A stretch of 64,000 bases of DNA from Rhabdophis nuchalis. Lineage: Eukaryota; Chordata; Lepidosauria; Squamata; Natricidae. Position 1 is the first letter of the stretch, and each line of letters opens with the position of its first letter. The notes below the pieces were generated by a model, which saw only the letters and a list, made by a program, of their open reading frames with translations, ran no database searches and had not been told where the DNA came from. The DNA lies in assembly GCA_039707465.1 (NCBI GenBank), contig CM077648.1, positions 77,500,119-77,564,118 of the forward strand, read 5' to 3'. Positions 10,691 through 25,218 of this stretch are shown here, one piece after another. Position numbers and translations under genes: made by a program.

Positions 10691-11096
10691 ACATACATCC
10701 CTTCGACCGATTCGCTCCCACAGAGAGGGCCTTCTTCGGGTACCGTGGGCCGGGCAATGCCAGTTGGCAACGCCCAGGGGAAGGGCGTTCTCTGTGGCAG
10801 GCCCAGCCCTCTGGAACAATCTGCCCCCCGATCTACGCACCACCTCGGACCTCCGCCTTTTCCGCCAGCGCCTCAAAACGCACTTATTCCAACAAGCCGG
10901 TCTAGCATAACCCCCCGTTTCTGACTTTTATTCGTATAAATTTTAATTTATAGGGTTTTATAAGGATATAATTTAATAGTTTTTAATAATGTATTTTTGT
11001 AATTATGCATGGTTTTTTAATATTGCCTGTGCGCCGCCCTGGGTCCGTTTTAGGAGAAGGTGTGGGGTATAAATTTGATAAATAAATAAATAAAAA
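10691..11096 (+). mobile_element. L2-like LINE copy C, 5'-truncated 3' end
   Basis: Starts within the codons for HTSLRPIRSHREGLL and reads open to the natural stop at about 10910 (KTHLFQQAGLA). The 3'UTR follows and the tail is (AAAT)n to 11096. Its 3' box reads CTGTGCGCCGCCCTGGGTCC, a variant shared with the copy at 57055 and differing from the CACCGCCCTGAGTCC type of other copies, so at least two 3'UTR subfamilies are present. Confidence 0.85.
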
Positions 11097-11364
11097 GATG
11101 ATATGTATCTGAAAATGATTTTAACAGGCTAGAGTATAAGATGCCAAAACAAAACCAGCTTAATAATTAAAGGGGACATACAAATAATAAATCAGAAAGC
11201 CCTTTTTTATCTCAGATTTACAAAAGGGAACCAAGGAAACTGTTTATACTTGTTTGTAGGGAGGGGAAGTAATCAACTTGAGGAAATAGTGAAAATGGGA
11301 CTCGTCTTGCTTGTAGAAGGAGGTGTATATAATTTTGAAATAAATAAATAATAAATAAATAAAT
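11097..11364. other. unassigned DNA with AAAT-rich stretch
   Basis: No recognisable gene. An (AAAT)-like stretch at 11340-11365 may belong to another decayed LINE tail. Confidence 0.4.
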
Positions 11365-11431
11365 AACCAATTTCATTGTATTTACAATGTATTTAAGTAC
11401 AATGGCAATAAAGATTATACTACTACTACTA
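11365..11431 (+). mobile_element. 3' end of a Rex1/L2-group LINE
   Basis: The words CCAATTTCATTGTA and ACAATGGCAATAAAGATTA match the 3' end of the LINE remnant at 44140-44815. The tail here is a short ACT repeat (about 11419-11431). Confidence 0.5.
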
Positions 11432-11590
11432 CATTCTACGAAGATACTTGGTTGATACCTAGGATGCTGGCAGCAAACTATATCAACCATTAGCACCAGT
11501 CAATAGTATTTGCAATGCATTTTTAAATGATCAGTTGGCTGAGTTTCATGTTTTATGAATAAAGTAAATAATTTATTATTATTATTTAAA
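11432..11590 (+). mobile_element. R4/Dong-like LINE 3' end a
   Basis: Starts with ACATTCTACGAAGATACTTG and continues through the sequence that encodes the last residues and 3'UTR of the fuller copy at 24485-25020, ending GAATAAAGTAAATAATTTATT and a few TTA units. It begins directly behind an ACT repeat. Confidence 0.7.
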
Positions 11591-12253
11591 CAATAATTTA
11601 AAAAATTTTAAATATCAGCTTGGACAATAGCTACCCTATCAACTATGTTATTTAACTTAAGAATGAAAGGGCACATCTTATATCAGACGACCAAAGGGAT
11701 GGAAGGTAGCTTGTTTTGATTTTATTCAGTTCAGGATCACATTTGTGCATTTCTATAATCTCTCTCCTGCTGTCTGTTCAAATTCAGTCATCTCCATGTT
11801 TAGTGTCAGCATATACAAAATAAACCCAGTCTTCTGTAATTTAGTTTTATTACAAAACAGGAGGATATTAATTATTTGGGTAGCAGTTACTTTGTTATTT
11901 TTAAGAATCAGTTCCTCATTGAAAACATTGATAACATTCAGATGTATAAAATATGCACCATAGCTGGTAGGCAGTTTAAAATAAAGTAAAAAGGAGAGGT
12001 ATGCAGTGCCTTTAACATCATATAATTAGATTTTATCCACAGGTTAAACAAGAAGTGGCTTATTTTTGTAATTCTGACAATACAGTTTTAAAATGCAAGT
12101 TCTATCTGTTTCAGTTCTGTCAATTTATTTCTGCATGTAGATAGGATGGATGCATAATTTGCTGCTAGAAAAATTTAATGATGGTTTGAGTTCTAGAAAT
12201 AAGCCTCCACTGTTTCCACTAGCATGCATCCGATAGTCTATAGAAATATTATG
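11591..12253. other. unassigned intergenic DNA left of the duplication
   Basis: AT-rich DNA with no recognised element. The left border of the tandem duplication lies at its end, in the TATG microsatellite. Confidence 0.5.
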
Positions 12254-12317
12254 GTATGTATGTATGTATGTATGTATGTATGTATGTATGTATGTATGTA
12301 TGTATGTATGTATGTAT
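12254..12317. repeat. (TATG)n microsatellite
   Basis: About 16 units of TATG, at the left border of the tandem duplication. The equivalent tract in unit 2 (17597-17642) is shorter. Confidence 0.95.
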
Positions 12318-12400
12318 TATGAATGATGCATGCTATTCTAATCTTCCACATACCTTTCCCAAGTTTTTTATCTTTACCCCTTACAGTCTGTTATCACAGT

Positions 12401-12890
12401 GAGATACAATACAATACAATACAATACAATACAATAGCAGAGTTGGAAGGGACCTTGTAGGTCTTCTAGTCCAGCCCCCTGCATAGGCAGGAAGCTTATA
12501 CCATTTCAGACAAATGGCTATCTAACATCTTCTTAAAGACTTCCAGGGCTGGGGCATTCACAACTTCTGGAGGCAAGCAGTATCGGAACACTGCTATCAT
12601 GTCTCCCCTAGTCCTTCTTTTCATTAAACTAGACATACCCAGTTCCTGCAACCGTTAGTCTCCAGTCCCCTAATCATCTTGGTTGCTCTTCTCTGCACTC
12701 TTTCTAGAGTCTCCACATCTTTTCTACATCGTGGTGACCAAAACTGAATGCAGTATTCCAAGTGTGGCCTTACCAAGGCATTACAAAGTGGTATTAACAC
12801 TTCACGTGATCTTGATTCTATCCCTCTGTTTATGCAGCCTAGAACTGTGTTGGCTTTTTTGGCAGCTGCTGCACACGGCTGGCTCATATT
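12401..12890 (-). mobile_element. CR1 LINE copy a, 3' end with (ACAAT)n tail
   Basis: Read on the minus strand it encodes the CR1 ORF2 C-terminal region ([50 protein letters not shown]). It ends with the CR1 3' signature, seen on the plus strand as AGTTGGAAGGGACCTTGTAG, followed by six ACAAT units at 12406-12435. An internal deletion near 12571 removes the WNSLPPEV region present in copy b. Five-base tails are known for snake CR1-L3 elements; the subfamily here is inferred. Confidence 0.85.
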
Positions 12891-13283
12891 TACAATACAA
12901 TACAATACAATAGCAGACCTTGTAGGTCTTCTAGTCCAACCCCCTGCGTGGGCAGGAACCTTATACCATTTCAGACAAATGGCTATGTAACATCTTCTTA
13001 AAGACTTCCAGGGTTGGGGCATTCACAACTTCTGGAGGCAAGCTGTTCCAGAGGTTAATTGTTCTTACTGTCAGGAAATTTCTCCTTAGTTCTAAGTTGC
13101 TTCTCTCCTTGATGAGTTTCCACCCATTGCTTCTTGTCCTGCCCCCAGGTGCCTTGGAGAATAGTTTGACTCCCTCTTCTTTGTGGCACCCTCTGAGATA
13201 TTGGAACACTGCTATCATGTCTCCCCTGGTCCTTCTCTTCATCAAACTAGACATACCCAGTTCCTGCAACCGTTCTTCATATG
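12891..13283 (-). mobile_element. CR1 LINE copy b, 3' end
   Basis: A second minus-strand CR1 copy abuts the 5' end of copy a, with its own ACAAT tail at about 12892-12911. It encodes the last 100 residues of ORF2 ([32 protein letters not shown]-like, [16 protein letters not shown]). It is cut at its 5' end near 13283. In unit 2 of the tandem duplication it is wholly absent. Confidence 0.85.
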
Positions 13284-13613
13284 ATAACTACAGCTGTTTA
13301 CCCTTTCTCTTATCCTTCACCCATTCACTCTTAATTCTATTTATTCTGGATGGTTAGAAGTTACAACTAAGTGTGCTTAGAATAGCAGCTGAAATATTTA
13401 TGCTTTTTCTATTCTAATTTACAATTATTTTGCATGACAAAAAATAAAACAAATATTTTGTTATTAAGTTCAATTGCATACAGGAGTCCACTGAAACTTA
13501 AAGAACTTAAAATATAACCTATCCAAAGTATAACTCATACAATTTTATCCACTTAAACCTCTTCCTTTGCAGTGTCCTCTGAAATGAATCAGAGTTTATT
13601 ATCCATTAATGTC
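13284..13613. other. unassigned DNA
   Basis: AT-rich; nothing recognised. Confidence 0.5.
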
Positions 13614-13621
13614 CTTTAATC

Positions 13622-13727
13622 CAGGGGTCCCCAACCTTTGCAACTTTAAGTCTGAAGGACTTCAGCTCCCAGAATTCTGGGAGCTGAAGTCCTTCAGACT
13701 TAAAGTTGCAAAGGTTGGAGACCCCTG
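13622..13727. mobile_element. Palindromic hAT MITE, perfect copy
   Basis: A 106-bp near-perfect palindrome begins CAGGGGTCCCCAACC and ends GGTTGGAGACCCCTG. It is flanked by the exact 8-base duplication CTTTAATC (13614-13621 and 13728-13735). The CAG...CTG ends and 8-base duplication are typical of hAT transposons; there is no coding capacity. The arms meet at AGAATTCTGGG, so the whole element could fold as one hairpin. Confidence 0.9.
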
Positions 13728-13735
13728 CTTTAATC

Positions 13736-15633
<1,898 letters not shown>

Positions 15634-16204
15634 TTATTAGGCACGGAATTCCAATATGTCTCCTCTAACAAAGTATATCTAAATAGATGTAATTGGTAAT
15701 ATACTGCCAAGCAAGTTATGTACACAAAGGTATTGATCAATGAAGATATGGAATATAAATAAATAAGTTGTTTATCATCATACAGTGATTAACACTCAAG
15801 TATAAGTAATTATACTCAAGTTTTTACATTATGTCAATTATTAATGTACTATGTCAATTATCACCTGATAGATTATTCATGCTTTCTCTAATTTAAATGT
15901 CAGTTATTTTAAAATATGTTTAAATTATACACCATTTACCTCTTTTGAGACAATGATTATTTATTTATTTATGAGAGTTATATAGATGCCCAACTCACTC
16001 ATGGTGATTTTGGGTGACTAGAGGAATAAAACTCTAAATAGAACACCCAATGCATCCTAGTGACAATTTTCAAACAAACCACTTGATTGTGCTCCATATT
16101 ATTGCGGGTTCCACAGATCTGCTGGCAAAAATGTCTATTCAGCTTCTTTCAGACGAGTATCAAGGTTGGGGCCAGTCTTATCTCCATAAGGATGATGTTC
16201 TACA
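15634..16204. other. unassigned DNA inside duplication unit 1
   Basis: AT-rich with a short TTTA run near 15960. Duplicated at 19945-20515. Confidence 0.5.
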
Positions 16205-16358
16205 GGGAGAAAGCCTCTGGAGCCTGGGGAGGGCGGAAAAAGCCCGCCAAAAGCAGGGAGTCGCGCACATAGCATTATAGGTGCGGCAGACCAACACACA
16301 ACCCTCCTGCGCTCCCCCCCACTTTTGGCACGCGAGCCAAAAAAGGTTAGCCATCAGT
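16205..16358 (-). mobile_element. hAT element fragment (type of 49710-50072)
   Basis: The minus-strand words GGCTAACCTTTTTTGGCTCG and CCAAAAGTGGGGGG match the start of the complete hAT element at 49710. The other end is missing. Duplicated at 20516-20669. Confidence 0.7.
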
Positions 16359-16440
16359 GTACTAGATAGACTTCCTTGATGAAGAGAATGTGTAACATAC
16401 CCTGCCTCCCCAATCTGGTGGATGAGGTGAAGAGACAATC

Positions 16441-17595
16441 CTTTCATTTCATTTCATTTATTAGATTTATAAACCGCACCACTCTCCCCAAAGGGACTCG
16501 GGGCAGTGCACAGGAAGTTAAAATAGAAAAAACACAAACATGACAATAAATAATACTAAAAATAGATTAAATCCCAATACCCTGTGCTAAAAAATCCTAA
16601 AACCTTAAAATCCTAAAACTTTACCCTTAAAATCCGAATTAAAACAATTTAAACTTCAGTCTATAGCTTGATGGTGTGGATTAGGCCAGGCCAGCGAGAT
16701 GAAAGAAGTGCGTCTTCAAACTTTGGTGGAAGGAGCGGAGGTCTGTGATAGTTCTATGTTCGGGGGGGTAGGTCGTTCCAGAGGGTTGGGCCCGCCACAG
16801 AGAAAGCCCTTCCCCTGGGTGTCGTAGCTGGCACTGCCTAGTAGACGGCACCCGAAGAAGTCCCTCTCTGTGGGAGCGGATCGGCCGAAGGAATGTGTGA
16901 GGCAGGATACGATCCCGCAGATAACTAGGTCCCGTGCCATGGACCGCTTTGAAGATGGTGATCAATACCTTAAAGTGCACCCGAAAGGCCACAGTCAGCC
17001 ACTGCATCTCACGCAGGAGCGGTGTTATGTGGGAATGTCTTGGGGGTCCTAAAATTCCCCGCGCGGCCGCATTCTGAACTAACTGTTGTCTTCGAGTGCA
17101 CCTCAAGGGAAGCCCCATGTAGAGAGCATTGCAGTAGTCTAGGTGGGATGTCACGAGCACATGAGTGACTGTGCAAAGGGCGTCCCGGTCCAAAAGGGGA
17201 CGCAACTGGCGTAACAGGCATACCTGGTAGAAAGCCCCCCCTGGCCACGGCTGTCAGATGATCTTCCATAGACAGCCGGGAATCCAGGAGGACACCTAAG
17301 TTGCATGCCCTATCCACGGGGGCTAGATGTTCACCCCCAATGGCCAGTGATGGAGTAAACTGGTTATACCGGGACGCCGGAAACCACAGCCACTTGGTCT
17401 TGGACAGGTTGAGTCGGAGTTTGTTACTTCCCATCCAGATCTGTACGGCCTCCATACACCGGGACATCACTTCAACGGCATCGTTGGGGTGGTTTGGGGT
17501 AGATATGTACAGCTGTGTATCATCAGCGTACAGGTGGTATTCCACCCCAAAACCATGGATGATCTCACCCAGTGGCTTCATATATGTGTTGAACA
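16441..17595 (-). mobile_element. L2-like LINE copy E1, cut by the duplication junction
   Basis: Minus-strand copy with tail TTTCATTTCATTTCATTTA. The 3'UTR box is at 16480-16520. The RT second half includes YADDTQLYIS, NPSNTPNHP-like and NLSKTKWLWF (frame 17009-17596) and the C-terminus (16681-17205). A C-run near 17240 breaks the frame. At 17595 it ends abruptly at GTTGAACA and runs into the TATG repeat of unit 2, whereas the sister copy (unit 2) continues for a further 1.5 kb. The end is therefore the duplication breakpoint, not a reverse-transcription stop. Confidence 0.88.
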
Positions 17596-17730
17596 TGTAT
17601 GTATGTATGTATGTATGTATGTATGTATGTATGTATGTATGTATTATGAATGATGCATGCTATTCTAATCTTCCACATACCTTTCCCAAGTTTTTTATCT
17701 TTACCCCTTACAGTCTGTTATCACAGTGAG

Positions 17731-18020
17731 ATACAATACAATACAATACAATACAATAGCAGAGTTGGAAGGGACCTTGTAGGTCTTCTAGTCCAGCCCC
17801 CTGCATAGGCAGGAAGCTTATACCATTTCAGACAAATGGCTATCTAACATCTTCTTAAAGACTTCCAGGGCTGGGGCATTCACAACTTCTGGAGGCAAGC
17901 AGTATCGGAACACTGCTATCATGTCTCCCCTAGTCCTTCTTTTCATTAAACTAGACATACCCAGTTCCTGCAACCGTTAGTCTCCAGTCCCCTAATCATC
18001 TTGGTTGCTCTTCTCTGCAC
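17731..18020 (-). mobile_element. CR1 LINE copy a', truncated by the unit 2 deletion
   Basis: Same as 12401-12698 with five rather than six ACAAT units, ending at the deletion joint at 18020. Confidence 0.9.
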
Positions 18021-18975
18021 CCCTGCTTTAATCTACAGAAGACAAATTATCAACAGGACTTTTCCCCAAGGAAGAAAATGAATTGTATGGATAGTTCATT
18101 GCATAGTAATGAATAAAATAATTCATTTTGTAAGAATCTTGTAATGATATCTAAAATCCAAAAATTTATAAAAAGAACTTTACAAATGTTCTATATTAAA
18201 GTTAATTTTAAGGTAAAGTTAATTAAGGAAGATTTGAACCTAAGTTTCTAATACAGTGATTCTTAAAGTGTGATCTCAGGATCCCTGGGATATACAATCA
18301 ATTTTTTGCTGGATATTAAAGATACTAAAATGTTACTCCTCTTAATATTTTTATTTGTTAAAAAATAGATTTTTTCATGAAAAATACTTTACTTATGATA
18401 ATATTGAATGGGTTTGATATTGTTGTTTTTACATTTCAATAAATAACACTTCTATGAATAGGTCAATTTTAATTATTAATATAGTAAAAGCTGATAAATA
18501 GAACGTATACAAATGAAAACGTATTTGGAGTTCTATATAATTTCTAAAACTGGAAAGGTATGGTGGACTCCACTGGTTTAAAGAGAGGGGCCCTTTTAGA
18601 GGAAAGAGCAAAGAGATATTCTATGTTGGAGTCAGTTCAGGGGAGAAAATATCTAAGGTGAAACAAATCTATTTCTACTGTTTCTGGGGAAGGCAGACAG
18701 TCTGGTAAGATTCTTGTAATATAGCTGGTCAACAATAGAATATCTACCTCAGTCTGTTCACAAATGGTTCTGATTGCTTGCATCTGAAAAAGAAGTCAAA
18801 AAGGAGGGAAAATGTTTAAAATCTTTTAAGGCAGTGCCTTAATTACTACACAGCAGTGGCTTATACCTATAGGGAATTGTTTATTAGTACAAATCCCACC
18901 TTCCAGTGTTTTAGCAGAATTTTTTAAAAATATAAATATTGTGGAAATAATAATCTTTTTGTAATTCATTCCAGA
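18021..18975. other. unassigned DNA inside duplication unit 2
   Basis: Collinear with 13723-14685. It starts with the last few bases of the MITE present at 13622 in unit 1 and its flanking CTTTAATC. Confidence 0.6.
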
Positions 18976-19944
<969 letters not shown>

Positions 19945-20515
19945 TTATTAGGCACGGAATTCCAATATGTCTCCTCTAACAAAGTATATCTAAATAGATG
20001 TAATTGGTAATATACTGCCAAGCAAGTTATGTACACAAAGGTATTGATCAATGAAGATATGGAATATAAATAAATAAGTTGTTTATCATCATACAGTGAT
20101 TAACACTCAAGTATAAGTAATTATACTCAAGTTTTTACATTATGTCAATTATTAATGTACTATGTCAATTATCACCTGATAGATTATTCATGCTTTCTCT
20201 AATTTAAATGTCAGTTATTTTAAAATATGTTTAAATTATACACCATTTACCTCTTTTGAGACAATGATTATTTATTTATTTATGAGAGTTATATAGATGC
20301 CCAACTCACTCATGGTGATTTTGGGTGACTAGAGGAATAAAACTCTAAATAGAACACCCAATGCATCCTAGTGACAATTTTCAAACAAACCACTTGATTG
20401 TGCTCCATATTATTGCGGGTTCCACAGATCTGCTGGCAAAAATGTCTATTCAGCTTCTTTCAGACGAGTATCAAGGTTGGGGCCAGTCTTATCTCCATAA
20501 GGATGATGTTCTACA
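19945..20515. other. unassigned DNA inside duplication unit 2
   Basis: Duplicate of 15634-16204; nothing recognised. Confidence 0.5.
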
Positions 20516-20669
20516 GGGAGAAAGCCTCTGGAGCCTGGGGAGGGCGGAAAAAGCCCGCCAAAAGCAGGGAGTCGCGCACATAGCATTATAGGTGCGGCAG
20601 ACCAACACACAACCCTCCTGCGCTCCCCCCCACTTTTGGCACGCGAGCCAAAAAAGGTTAGCCATCAGT
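20516..20669 (-). mobile_element. hAT element fragment (duplicate)
   Basis: Duplicate of the fragment at 16205-16358. Confidence 0.7.
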
Positions 20670-20751
20670 GTACTAGATAGACTTCCTTGATGAAGGGAAT
20701 GTGTAACATACCCTGCCTCCCCAATCTGGTGGATGAGGTGAAGAGACAATC

Positions 20752-23395
20752 CTTTCATTTCATTTCATTTATTAGATTTATAAACCGCACCACTCTCCCC
20801 AAAGGGACTCGGGGCAGTGCACAGGAAGTTAAAATAGAAAAAACACAAACATGACAATAAATAATACTAAAAATAGATTAAATCCCAATACCCTGTGCTA
20901 AAAAATCCTAAAACCTTAAAATCCTAAAACTTTACCCTTAAAATCCTATTTTAAAACAATTTAAACTTCAGTCTATAGCTTGATGGTGTGGATTAGGCCA
21001 GGCCAGCGAGATGAAAGAAGTGCGTCTTCAAACTTTGGTGGAAGGAGCGGAGGTCTGTGATAGTTCTATGTTCGGGGGGGTAGGTCGTTCCAGAGGGTTG
21101 GGCCCGCCACAGAGAAAGCCCTTCCCCTGGGTGTCGTATGCTGGCACTGCCTAGTAGACGGCACCCGAAGAAGTCCCTCTCTGTGGGAGCGGATCGGCCG
21201 AAGGAATGTGTGAGGCAGGATATGATCCCGCAGATAACTAGGTCCCGTGCCATGGACCGCTTTGAAGATGGTGATCAATACCTTAAAGTGCACCCGAAAG
21301 GCCACAGTCAGCCACTGCATCTCACGCAGGAGCGGTGTTATGTGGGAATGTCTTGGGGGTCCTAAAATTCCCCGCGCGGCCGCATTCTGAACTAACTGTT
21401 GTCTTCGAGTGCACCTCAAGGGAAGCCCCATGTAGAGAGCATTGCAGTAGTCTAGGTGGGATGTCACGAGCACATGAGTGACTGTGCAAAGGGCGTCCCG
21501 GTCCAAAAGGGGACGCAACTGGCGTAACAGGCATACCTGGTAGAAAGCCCCCCCTGGCCACGGCTGTCAGATGATCTTCCATAGACAGCCGGGAATCCAG
21601 GAGGACACCTAAGTTGCATGCCCTATCCACGGGGGCTAGATGTTCACCCCCAATGTCCAGTGATGGAGTAAACTGGTTATACCGGGACGCCGGAAACCAC
21701 AGCCACTCGGTCTTGGACAGGTTGAGTCGGAGTTTGTTACTTCCCATCCAGATCTGTACGGCCTCCATACACCGGGACATCACTTCAACGGCATCGTTGG
21801 GGTGGTTTGGGGTAGATATGTACAGCTGTGTATCATCAGCGTACAGGTGGTATTCCACCCCAAAACCATGGATGATCTCACCCAGTGGCTTCATATATGT
21901 GTTGAACAAGAGTGGCGAGAGGACTGACCCCTGAGGCACCCCACATGTTAGGGGTTTTGAGGTCGACCTCTACCCTCCTGCCAACACAAATTGCGACCGA
22001 CCGGAGAAGTAGGAGGAGAACCACAGTAGAATGGTGCCCCTCACCCCCAACTCCTCCAGTCAATGCAATAGGATACCATGGTTAATGGTATCGAAAGCCT
22101 CTGAGAGGTCTAATAGGACCAGAATGGAGGAACAACCCCATCTCTGGCCCTCCAGAGATCATCCACCAACACGACCAATGCTGTCTTGGTGCTGTGCCGG
22201 AAGCCAGACTGGCATGGGTCTAGATAATCAATTTCCTCCAGGTGACGGGGAAACTGTTGTGCCACCACACTCTCTACAACCTTCGCCAAAAAGTGAAGGT
22301 TGGAGATCGGACGATAATTTACTAACAATGCTGGGTCTAGGGAAGGCTTCTTGAGGAGGGGTCTCACCACCGCCTCTTTCAGTGCAGCTGGCAAGAACCG
22401 CTCACTCAGCAAAGCATTCACTACTTCCTGGAGCCAGCCTCGTGTGACCTCCCAGGATGCCAGTACAAGCCAGGAGAGACACGGGTCCAATAAACATGTG
22501 GTGGCTCTCAGTCGCCTTCGTAACCTGTCCATATCCTCGGAAGTAACATAGTCGAACTCATCCCACGAAACTGTCTCAAGACCTGCCTCTGATGATCCCT
22601 CCAGACTACTCTCAATGGAGGCCAACTCGCTCCGAATCTGAGCGATTTTATCCTGCAGATACTCTCCAAATTCCTCTGCTCTGCCCTGCAAAGGGGCTTC
22701 CCACAGCCTCTGTTGAAGGAGGGAGCAGGTCACCCCAAACAGGGCAGCAGGGCGGTTATATGCGGATGCGATAAGGGTGGCACAGTAATGATATTTGGCC
22801 ACTCTTATCGCCACTAGGTATGTCCTCAAATGGGATCTAACCTGTGTTCGGTCAGATTCAGACCGTGTGGCCCTCCATCTCCTCTCTAGGTGTCTCTTGC
22901 AGTGTTTCATCACCCTCAGCTCCTCAGAAAACCCAGGAGCCCGGGTGGCTCGGCGCCCCGTGAGAAGCCACAAGGGTGTGACCTGGTCCAAGGCCCCCGT
23001 GGTCGCAGTACACCATGCAGCCACTAGGTCCTCAGTCGGGGTGCAGGTCAGGCTCACAGGTAATGGCCCAAGCTCCATCTGGAACCTTTCAGGTTCCATC
23101 AGGCGTCTGGGGCGGAACCATATAGATATTTAAGGTTCTGCCTCCCCGCGGTTGGGTGTAGCGGTAGGAAAGTCGAGCTGGAGAAGTGAGTGATCCGACC
23201 ATGACAGGGGTACAATGGCTAAATCCCCTACACCAAGATCACTCATCCACTGGCCAGAGACAAAAATTAGATCCAGTGTGTCCTCCCTCGTGTGTGGGGC
23301 CCTGAATTACCTGGGTCAGGTCCATGGCTGTCATGGAGGCCATGAACTCCCGAGCTGCCTCGGATGTCTCTCCCCCCCCCTTGCCGGACCCACCC
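20752..23395 (-). mobile_element. L2-like LINE copy E2, extended
   Basis: The unit 2 counterpart of copy E1 runs on past the duplication border. On the minus strand it carries part of the endonuclease (about 23395-23130), the linker and RT first half (23099-22110, with [20 protein letters not shown] and DYLDPCQSGFR), the RT core (21939-21322, [14 protein letters not shown] and YADDTQLY) and the C-terminus (21518-20993). Frame breaks lie near 23130, between 22110 and 21940, near 21555 and near 21130. The endonuclease is cut off at the codons for GETS near 23370, close to the start of an L1 fragment. Confidence 0.88.
22110..23099 (-). pseudogene. L2-like ORF2 fragment: linker and RT N-terminal half
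   Basis: Open for 329 codons and ends just before the catalytic core, so no active RT is possible. Conserved phrases shared with 6240-7190 are ITRGWLQEVVNALLSE-like, [20 protein letters not shown] and HLEEIDYLDPCQSGFR. Compared with the copy at 7030 it lacks two residues of the SGFRSGHST motif (here SGFRHST). Confidence 0.8.
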
Positions 23396-23399
23396 GCTT

Positions 23400-24350
23400 C
23401 CCTACTGTCTCCGCCAGTTGGAGTTGAATTGGTTCGAAAAAATACAGGTAGAAAAATGGACCACGAAAGTAAGGGGAATATGTAAAATAGATAGAAGTAA
23501 AACTAAATTTGAAAGTTTAGTATCTCAAATTATTAAGGATGAAATTGGGTTAAAAGGACTCGTTAGTAAGATATATAAGATTATAAACTTCGATGGAAAT
23601 CCACAAATGGTAATGAAAAGGAATTGGGAGGAAGACCTTAAGATTAAAATATTGGATTTGTATTGGAATGAGAATTGGAAGGGTCGAATCATGAGGACTT
23701 TGTCTATAAGGATTAAAGAGCATAATTTTAAGGTTGTTTGGAAGTGGTATTGGACCCCATTAAGATTATCACTGATAGATAAAAAAATGAGTGATAAATG
23801 TTGGAGATGTAATATGGAATTGGGAACTTATGAACATATGTGGTATAAATGTGTGAAAATTAAAAAGTTTTGGCAGCAATTAGAAAGAACGATGTGTGAA
23901 ATGATGAAAAGAATAATAATATTGAGATCAGAAACTATATTGTTATTGATAATTAATGAACTAGAGTTAACAAAACATGAGAAAGAATTGATTAGAATTA
24001 TGATTATAATGGGTAGAATTGTAATAGCAAGATATTGGAAAATAGAGGTAAATATTAAAATAGAAGAATGGTACTGTGAAATGTGGAAATTAGCCTTAAA
24101 TGATAAAATGACGTGCGATATTAAATTTAGAGAGGGGGTTTATAAAAAAGATATCTTTTGGAAGACTTGGAAGCCATTTGTGGACTATGCACTTGGAACT
24201 TTGGATGCCTCGACGCCTGTACCTAGAGAACGTGGATTTTGGAGATCTTAAAGATAATAGAAGATACTTGAAACCAACTCTTCCTTTTGTTTTGTACAGC
24301 ACTGGGTGAAATATTGTAAAATATTATAAAAATTTCAATTAAAAAAAAAA
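23400..24350 (+). mobile_element. L1 LINE, 5'-truncated ORF2 3' end
   Basis: An open frame to the stop at 24249-24251 encodes the C-terminal end of L1 ORF2p. It has the aromatic-rich region (VVWKWYWTPLRLS) and the CX2C...H...C zinc knuckle (CWRCNMELGTYEHMWYKC, bases about 23798-23853). A 90-base 3'UTR and a poly-A run (24341-24350) follow. The 5' border is uncertain (23372-23410). Possible decayed target duplication: TACTGTCTCCGCCAG near 23400 and TACTTTCACCAG after the poly-A. This shows that ORF2-bearing L1 exists in this genome. Confidence 0.88.
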
Positions 24351-24418
24351 TACTTTCACCAGTATTTGTATGTTACCCAGATGCCTCACTGTTCATGTAT
24401 TGCTATTGATACATATTC

Positions 24419-24419
<1 letters not shown>

Positions 24420-24481
<62 letters not shown>
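24420..24481. repeat. (TAA)n microsatellite
   Basis: About 20 TAA units immediately upstream of an R4/Dong-like LINE 3' end. Confidence 0.95.
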
Positions 24482-24482
<1 letters not shown>

Positions 24483-24484
24483 TG

Positions 24485-25020
24485 GTTTACCTGTATCCAG
24501 AAAGTAATGGGAACACAAAGTGGAAAAGGTTATCGAGAATGAGAGGGTGAAGATCTTGTGGGACTTTCGAATACAAACAGATCGTCATTTGGAGCACAAC
24601 ACACCAGATATCACGGTTGTAGAGGGCCGAAGTGTACAGTTTATAGATATTGCTGTTCCTGGAGATGCCAGAGTCAAAGAAAAAGAACTAGAAAAAATAA
24701 TGAAATATCGCGACCTAGCCATCGAAACTACACTGCTATGGATGAAGCATGTCACAGTGACACCCATTGTCATCGGGGCACTTGGCACCATGTCCAAGAA
24801 TTTTATTAAATATATCAGCAAATTGCAGCTTCCTGCAATAACACTAGCGAACTGCAAAAAACTGTGCTACTTGGAACATCTTACATTCTACGAAGATACT
24901 TGGTTGATACTTAGGATGCTGGCAGAAAACCGCATCAACCATTAGACCAGTCAATAGTATTTGTAATATGCATTTTTAAATGTTCAGTTGGATGAGTTTC
25001 ATGTTTTATGAATAAAGTAA
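24485..25020 (+). mobile_element. R4/Dong-like LINE 3' end b with restriction-like endonuclease domain
   Basis: A frame of 141 codons (24520-24945) reads as the C-terminal restriction-like endonuclease of R4/Dong-type LINEs. It starts ERVKILWDFRIQTD, then the PD...D motif pattern (NTPDITVVEG, QFIDIAVPGDARVKEKE, KYRDLAIE) and the conserved VIGALGTMSK and C-terminal AENRINH. Such elements encode this C-terminal nuclease instead of an N-terminal APE domain. The RT is absent (5' truncation). The 3'UTR ends GAATAAAGTAAATAATAATAAT, merging into TAA repeats. Confidence 0.78.
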
Positions 25021-25036
25021 ATAATAATAATAATAC

Positions 25037-25163
25037 CACCACCCTACTTGGAACAACTTATATCCTCTGACGTTACCTTAACAGTTCCTAGGTCCTTGGT
25101 TAGGACTCGAGCTGTTGAGCTACCAACCAGCCCCAAAGGCTGTGAATCTCACCAAAGATTAAC

Positions 25164-25164
<1 letters not shown>
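25037..25164 (+). mobile_element. R4/Dong-like LINE 3' end d (second subfamily, short)
   Basis: This 130-bp piece matches the last part of the copy at 25240-25570: the words ACTTATATCCTCTGACGTTA, GTTCCTAGGTCCTTGG and CAGCCCCAAAGGCTGTGAAT. It is flanked by AAT repeats on both sides. Confidence 0.75.

Positions 25165-25218
<54 letters not shown>

Noticed and set aside
25083..25150. tRNA-like appearance of the R4-like 3'UTR (TGGTTGGTAGCTCAACAG on the minus strand)
   Set aside because: No cloverleaf could be drawn and the sequence is shared by two LINE 3' ends, so it is part of the element.
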